Part shown: positions 58,872-64,000 of the stretch, piece after piece | Position numbering within the stretch: position 1 is the first letter of the stretch | How the letters are laid out: every line of letters starts with the position of its first letter | Assembly: GCA_905221605.1 (NCBI GenBank) | Contig: CAJNDS010000213.1 | Span: forward strand, 522,212 to 586,211 | Source: Symbiodinium natans | Taxonomy: Eukaryota > Sar > Dinophyceae > Suessiales > Symbiodiniaceae | Direction of reading: 5' to 3' | Length of the DNA: 64,000 bases | The notes under the pieces: model-generated | What the model saw: the letters and a program-made list of their open reading frames with translations, nothing else | Databases searched by the model: none | Told to the model about the DNA's origin: nothing | Position numbers and translations under genes: made by a program

Positions 58872-60590
58872 TGGTAATACACTTTGCAATTTTCAAGTGG
58901 TTTGGCTTGGGCGTCGCGCGCAATCTTAACGAATCAACACCACGGTTGAACTCGTCTCGTCCTGCAGTTGATTTCTGTCCAAACGGCACTGTCAGAGGCT
59001 TTTGAAAACACTTGTTTCAAAGCATTGAACTTTTCCAAGCTGCAGTTTCCACCGACGTTGACTCTGCACCCTTCTTTTCTCCTCTTCTGCCTTCAGGCCT
59101 TGCACCAAAACCTGGAGAATCTGAAACCCAAGATGAGGGGCAGCAAAATTGATCGAAAAGGTAGGGAAGCTCCAGTGACCTCCACAGTTAGAGAGTTCCG
59201 GTTCCAAACAAGTTCACACTTTGCCGCCTTGCTGCCTGCTGTTCTAATTTTGGGGGAAGACTGACACAAGACTAGACTGGAACCGACTGAGAGGCTTATT
59301 TGTTTTTCTCGCAACGAGGAGCTGTGAAAGCCAGATCTGGCTTCCCGTGTGTGAAAAAAACGCTGCAACTGGGCCCAAAAATGGCTCCTAAACTTGGATT
59401 CCAATTTGAGGCTCCAACCTGGGTAACCTTGTATGTTCACACAGAAATCCAAAATCTGGGGCCCGTTTTCGGTACCCAGAATTGAGCTGCTTTTGGAACC
59501 CATTTGGGGTCAATAATAATTGAAATCAACTCACAGACAAACAAGAATTTTTTCTATTCGATACTGTTTGCATCAACATGTTCTTGGCTTGCCAAACTTG
59601 TCTTTAGCTGGCATTCAAGACAAAGCAGTCTTGCATTGTTCGCGTGCGATCTTTCTTGCACTGTGGAGGTCACTTCGGCTTTCCTACCTTTTGGGGTTGA
59701 TTTCTTGCCCTCTTTTTGTGTCTCCAAATCCACACACCTTTCACCACCTTGAACAACCAGCAGAACCCAGCCGACATGCACGCAAACGCACACCACCCAC
59801 CAAAGCCACTTTGCACCCACATAATGACACACACCACACTCCATGACACACATACGACTCTCTGCCAAAACGCCGAAACCACGACACACCCATTCACAAT
59901 GGAAAAAACGAGGTAAACACACACAGACACCACTGCAAGGTCACTGTTTTTTTTGATTTGGTGGGTCACTTCTGAGATTCCATGCCACCTCTCATCATGG
60001 CCAGATTGTCTTTGATTTTCCCAAAATGGCCAAACAGACATCAGGGCACACTGAAATTTTGACAGAAGATTGAGTAGAAGAAACTCTGCTTTTCTTTTTT
60101 TTCAGACTGAGTGCCCTCAATTCTTTGTCTTCGTTTTGGTTGCGTGTTGCAATTCTTCTCTGGATTCAGCACCATTCAACGAATTTTCAAAATTTCTGAA
60201 GTCTCCGAAAATGTGAAAAAACCCTCAAAATCAACATTTGATCAGTTAAAATTTGTTGAATTTACTCTGGTGTTTCGCTCGCTTCGCTCGCACTTATTCA
60301 CATTCTGGTAATACACTTTGCAATTTTCAAGTGGTTTGGCTTGGACGTCGCGCGCAACCTTAACGAATCAACACCACGCTTGAACTCGTCTCGTCCTGCA
60401 GTTGATTTCTGTCCAAACGGCACTGTCACTTTTCCAAGCTGCAGTTTCCACCGACGTTGACTCTGCACCCTTCTTTTCTCCTCTTCTGCCTTCAGGCCTT
60501 GCACCAAAACCTGGAGAATCTGAAACGCACAGCAAAATTGATCGAAAAGGTAGGGAAGCTCCAGTGACCTCACAGTCAAAAAAGTCCAGT
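58872..60590. repeat. repeat A: end of unit 3, unit 4, start of unit 5
   Basis: 58872-58962 closes unit 3. Unit 4 is 58963-60396 (1434 bp, with a short deletion near 59577 that removes the tcaagaaaacaaaaaacgcc stretch). Unit 5 starts at 60397, has two internal deletions and fades out near 60590, where it joins unrelated AT-rich DNA. Confidence 0.9.
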
Positions 60591-61480
60591 CCATTCTAGC
60601 CTAGCTTCTTCCTTTTTTTGGCTAGAGGTTTTGTGGGAAATCTATGCAGTAAAATTGCTGCCAGAATGATGTTTCGTGTTGTTAGAGGCGTCAAATAATA
60701 TCGGTGACTCTTTATTATAGGCATGGTGTTTGTGAGTTTTATTGCCATTTCATGTATAGACATAGATTCACCTACATGTAGTTTTGCCGACCTTCGTAAG
60801 TTTACATGCTTTTTGAGTTACAGGAATCATTCATTGGTCATTCCCATAGCTTGTATATGCATCTCAGATAAACCGTTGTTTTATGGAGTTGCTGGTGTGA
60901 ACTCTGTTTTAAAAGTCTGTTTTTTTGTGAACAAAACACGGTGTTCCGATGCAACGTGTTTCTTTGTGAAGTCTTTGAATCACAAAAGCCATATTGATGC
61001 AACCCAGGTATTCGTCCACCAGTCACGTATTCAACCCCCCCTCGAAAAAGCAATACTGAAGAGCTGCATTCACCCCATACCAATCAGCAAGACTAATAAA
61101 AGTAACTATTCCCCTAATAACTCATTCACTTCCTGATAAACAGACTTGGAACTTACACTTATCCCTCAATAAGCAAGACTTGATATCTACATTCACCATC
61201 CCGATATACAAGACTTGAAATCATAATAGCCACCTTCATAACGCATTCACCCCCAATAAGCAAGATATATTCACCAACTAAAGCAAGATTTGGAATCATG
61301 GTAATCTCAGTCTATTAGGTTCTATACATTCACTACTTGATATGTAGACTTATAGAATTTATTCGGGTTGGGCGTTTTCATTTATATTAGTGAGTTGTGT
61401 AACATGGCAAACCTCATGAAACAAAAAAACACAAAAAAAAATGCACTCCCACAGTCCCCCTGACTAAAAAAAAGTCCTCA
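60591..61480. other. AT-rich region with degenerate cattcacc minisatellite
   Basis: Composition changes sharply at the end of repeat A. 61065-61350 holds an irregular tandem repeat of about 30-60 bp with common words cattcac, aataagcaagac and cttgaaatcat. The 137-codon frame at 60723-61136 has no recognisable domain, so I do not call it a gene. Confidence 0.5.
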
Positions 61481-63300
61481 GGCATGATGTGTCTTCCAGT
61501 GGTCAAGACCCGATTTGCATAGATCTCCGCCTTGTGGACCGGCTCATTATTCTCCTGCATTTCTGCTTGTTTGGTCTTTCCCTTTACCCTTCGTTCAGGC
61601 GCTGGGTTCTCCACCTCAAACACCGCCTTGCCGCCCGTCTAGTTTCCTGGCTCATGATTCCAAGATCTGATGCTTCCTCACAATCCGGTATTACTTCTGA
61701 AACATGCTGTGTTGTTCTGAACATGATCGTCAGATCACACAGCACCATTGTTGCGTGTCCTTGTTCAGTTGCACGACCCACAAAAGCACAGATTGACAGC
61801 TTATAATCAACAATTTGAAGCCACTGCTGTCCGCAAATGCCAGACTCAGGCAGCGCACAGTGTGTTGTGTGAGCAAACACACCTTTTTGATCCTGTAAGT
61901 GCCATGGAGTGTGACAACAAGAGAGTAGTCTTCATTCAAGCTCCTTGGCTGGCGCAGCAACTGAAAGATATGATGGAGCAATCTGTGCAAAATCTCATCG
62001 GTCACTTGACGATCCTTCAGAGAGACGTTGCATGGCTTGATTGCAGCTTTGTGCCTGATGCGGATGCCCTTTGCAGCACCAATCACAATGAAAGCATCTT
62101 GTTTACGGAGCCAGACAAAAAGAAATTTGAGCACTTCATTCATCAGCAGATTCGTAGGCATTGTTAGCAGTACGTGGAGCAAAACATGCTACATGGCAAG
62201 GAGTCACTCATACTGATTTTTATGCCGCGACTATGACGAAGCTTTTGCCATCTTCGCCTTTTCGTAATTTGATCATTCGTTTGTTTTTGGATGCTCATGC
62301 TGCCTCTTACCGGCTTTGTCAAATGCGGATAAGAGCCACACCCACTTGCCCGTTTTGTATAGTCTCAATGATGACAGCACCATCGAACACATCCTCCACG
62401 ATTGCCCTCGTTTCAATGAGCTAAGACAGTCTTGGCCTTTGGAGCTCGGCTCGCATTGATTGGCATCCCTGTGCAAAAAACGAAGTGATTTGTACATGTG
62501 ACATGCCGACTGCGCTCAAAGATGATTGGCGCAATTTTCAGCTTTTGGTTGCTCAACTTGTGTCAGTTCGCGCCGCCCTCAGAAGTAGGAGCTGGTCAGG
62601 TCCTCACTCCTGTGGCAATGGATGGAAATGAATCGTGACCCTCAGTCGTTTCAGCAAATTGCTCCTGAAGAGCATGCGCTAGAACCAGTGGAAGCTAACC
62701 ACTTAGCTCGTTCTTGTCAGCAAACATATGACTGAGGCCTTCCCCCAGCGCTTTGCCATTGCAGTGGAACCCACCCACCACACGCACTGAGTGTAACAAA
62801 TGGGGTAGTGCATGTCAGGATTTTGCCCTCATGTTTTCTTTTTGGACAAAATGGACTCAAAACCAATGCAACACTGCCATCAAAATTCACCTGGACTCAA
62901 GCGCTTGCTTGCTTGATTGTCTTTATCCGTAAATGGGATTTGTCGAAGGCTTCTGCCAAACTGCAAGCTTTGCGACTCGAAGCCCGTTTAGAGGATAATG
63001 TTCACCCTCAGATTGTGCTGCTGCCTTCTGTGTATTAGTTGGCCAAGGCGACAAGATTCGTATGAATACCCCTTTGTCGGCTGGATGGCAAATTCCCCGA
63101 TTTTGGAAGAAGGGTGATCCTCTTCCCTGGATTCGACGAATCCTTCAATTGCAGGACGATGTTGCCAAAAACTGCCTCTCCACCAAAGTGACTTGCATCA
63201 TTCATGTCCCTCTTGAAAATGGACTTCCATGTCGATTGAATTCAGAAATGCTTTGCCGCCTAAACCGGACCATAAAAAAGATTCAACGCAGCTAAAAGCC
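61481..63300 (+). pseudogene. degenerate LINE reverse-transcriptase tail
   Basis: Short protein-like pieces in shifting frames. The clearest is at 62270-62420: FLDAHAASYRLCQMRIRATP, then TCPFC, and after a frame change LNDDSTIEHILHDCPRFNEL. Together they make the CxxC ... H ... C motif found near the C-terminus of many LINE polymerases. The 139-codon frame at 61748-62167 (WLAQQLKDMMEQSVQNLIGH) may be part of the same relic. No RT catalytic motif is visible. The strand is taken from the zinc motif. Confidence 0.45.
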
Positions 63301-63641
63301 GCATGAAAAGAATAAATACACAGTTGAAAGGTTCAAACAAAGCCAGGTCCTTGAAAGTGAGTGCCGCACCCATGTTCTCGTGAACCTCTGCTGAGGCGTG
63401 TGCGTGCTGCAAAAATTACCTAGCTTTTCCAGTGAGCCGCGAAACATCACGCGAAGATGTCCGAGCCCATGTGATTGTCGTGTACAGTTACTAGACACCT
63501 GGGCCTCCAAATATGACCAGTTTCTACTGGCCATTGAAGAAGTTATCCCTACACTTCGCTGAACGATTCGCTCAAAGAATAGCTGAACGTTCCAAGGATG
63601 CACAAACTGATCTAAGCTTTCGTGGCCTCAGGCTGATGTCC
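63301..63641. other. no feature recognised
   Basis: Ordinary-composition DNA between the LINE relic and the telomere-like repeats. A minus-strand frame of 103 codons (63292-63603) has no recognisable content. Confidence 0.4.
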
Positions 63642-63728
63642 AAAACCCTATTCCTCTAAACCCCAAACCCTAAACCCTAGACCCTAAACCCTAGACCCGA
63701 AACCCTAGACCCCAAACCCTAAACCCCA
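63642..63728. repeat. degenerate telomere-like repeat, CCCTAAA type
   Basis: About eleven units of aaaccct with variants (ccctaga, cccgaaa, ccccaaa). Separated from the second array by about 40 bp of unique sequence (ctgtgacgaaacgaaagagt onward). Confidence 0.9.
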
Positions 63729-63768
63729 TTCTGTGACGAAACGAAAGAGTGGGCTGCTCTCTGTGATG

Positions 63769-63887
63769 CCCTAAACCCTAAACCCTAAACCCTAAACCCT
63801 AAACCCTAAACCCTAAACCCTAAACCCTGAACCCTAAACCCTAAACCCTAAACCCTAAACCCTAAACTCTAAACCCTAAACCCTAAG
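63769..63887. repeat. telomere-like repeat array (CCCTAAA)n
   Basis: About seventeen units of ccctaaa, with one ccctgaa and one actctaa variant. The unit is that of the TTTAGGG telomere, known from plants and reported in dinoflagellates. It is followed by non-telomeric DNA (63888-64000), so it is interstitial here. Confidence 0.95.
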
Positions 63888-64000
63888 GTAGAACTCCAAC
63901 AGCAGAACCGGCCGTGCTAGGTGAGTAGTAGTGGCGCAGGAGGACGCAACATCAGCAGTAGGAGCAGGAGCACAAGTCGGCTGGGTTTTGTATTTTCTGG

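Noticed and set aside
63301-64000. tRNA, rRNA or snRNA gene near the right edge
   Set aside because: I found no cloverleaf with A and B boxes and no conserved rRNA segment.

Overview
The window looks like nuclear DNA of a dinoflagellate, most likely a Symbiodiniaceae-type genome. The grounds are long intron-poor open frames, very dense retroelements, RCC1-type GSVVTWG repeats, and a block of CCCTAAA repeats (the TTTAGGG telomere type). There are no bacterial operons, rRNA or recognisable tRNA genes. The organism call is inference; nothing in the window names a species.

Layout. (1) 1-7823, minus strand: a very large gene in three overlapping frames. It joins a glycosyltransferase-like domain, an alpha/beta-hydrolase-like domain, an SF1 (UPF1-like) helicase and an unnamed C-terminal part that runs off the left edge. 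It is cut upstream by a repeat junction at 7823/7824. (2) 7824-13362: a tandem array (repeat A, units of about 1.45 kb or longer, with nested duplications of about 0.5 kb). (3) 13363-37898: a 24.5-kb unit with inverted terminal arms, inserted into repeat A with a 5-bp target duplication (gacac). Its arms hold degenerate fragments of the same helicase family and of a second gene. A young Ty1/copia element (16148-26726) sits in the left arm. Its centre carries an intact 1018-aa gene, 28494-31547: signal peptide, about ten RCC1-like repeats, Ser/Thr linker, SEA-like domain, one transmembrane helix and two TIR-like domains. (4) 37904-38275 and 58872-60590: repeat A resumes. It is split by a second copia element (38276-58866, 5-bp TSD cattc). 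(5) That copia is itself split inside RNase H by a 10.6-kb LINE (46604-57197, 13-bp TSD). The LINE encodes an APE-type endonuclease, reverse transcriptase, four C2H2-like fingers and a complete-looking USP-type deubiquitinase domain. (6) 60591-64000: AT-rich sequence, a degenerate LINE tail and two interstitial telomere-like arrays.

Insertion order can be read directly. Repeat A copies elsewhere in the window keep the empty sites of both the 24.5-kb unit and copia 2. The right arm of the 24.5-kb unit keeps the empty site of copia 1. The joined copia 2 frame continues exactly across the LINE target site. Both copia elements have almost identical LTRs, so they are young.

The most notable observations are the RCC1-SEA-TM-TIR-TIR receptor-like gene carried inside a large inverted-repeat unit, the LINE with a C-terminal deubiquitinase, the glycosyltransferase-hydrolase-helicase giant gene whose fragments recur inside the mobile arms, and a methyltransferase-like domain after the RNase H of copia 2. 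Family assignments are from motif reading only; no searches were run.
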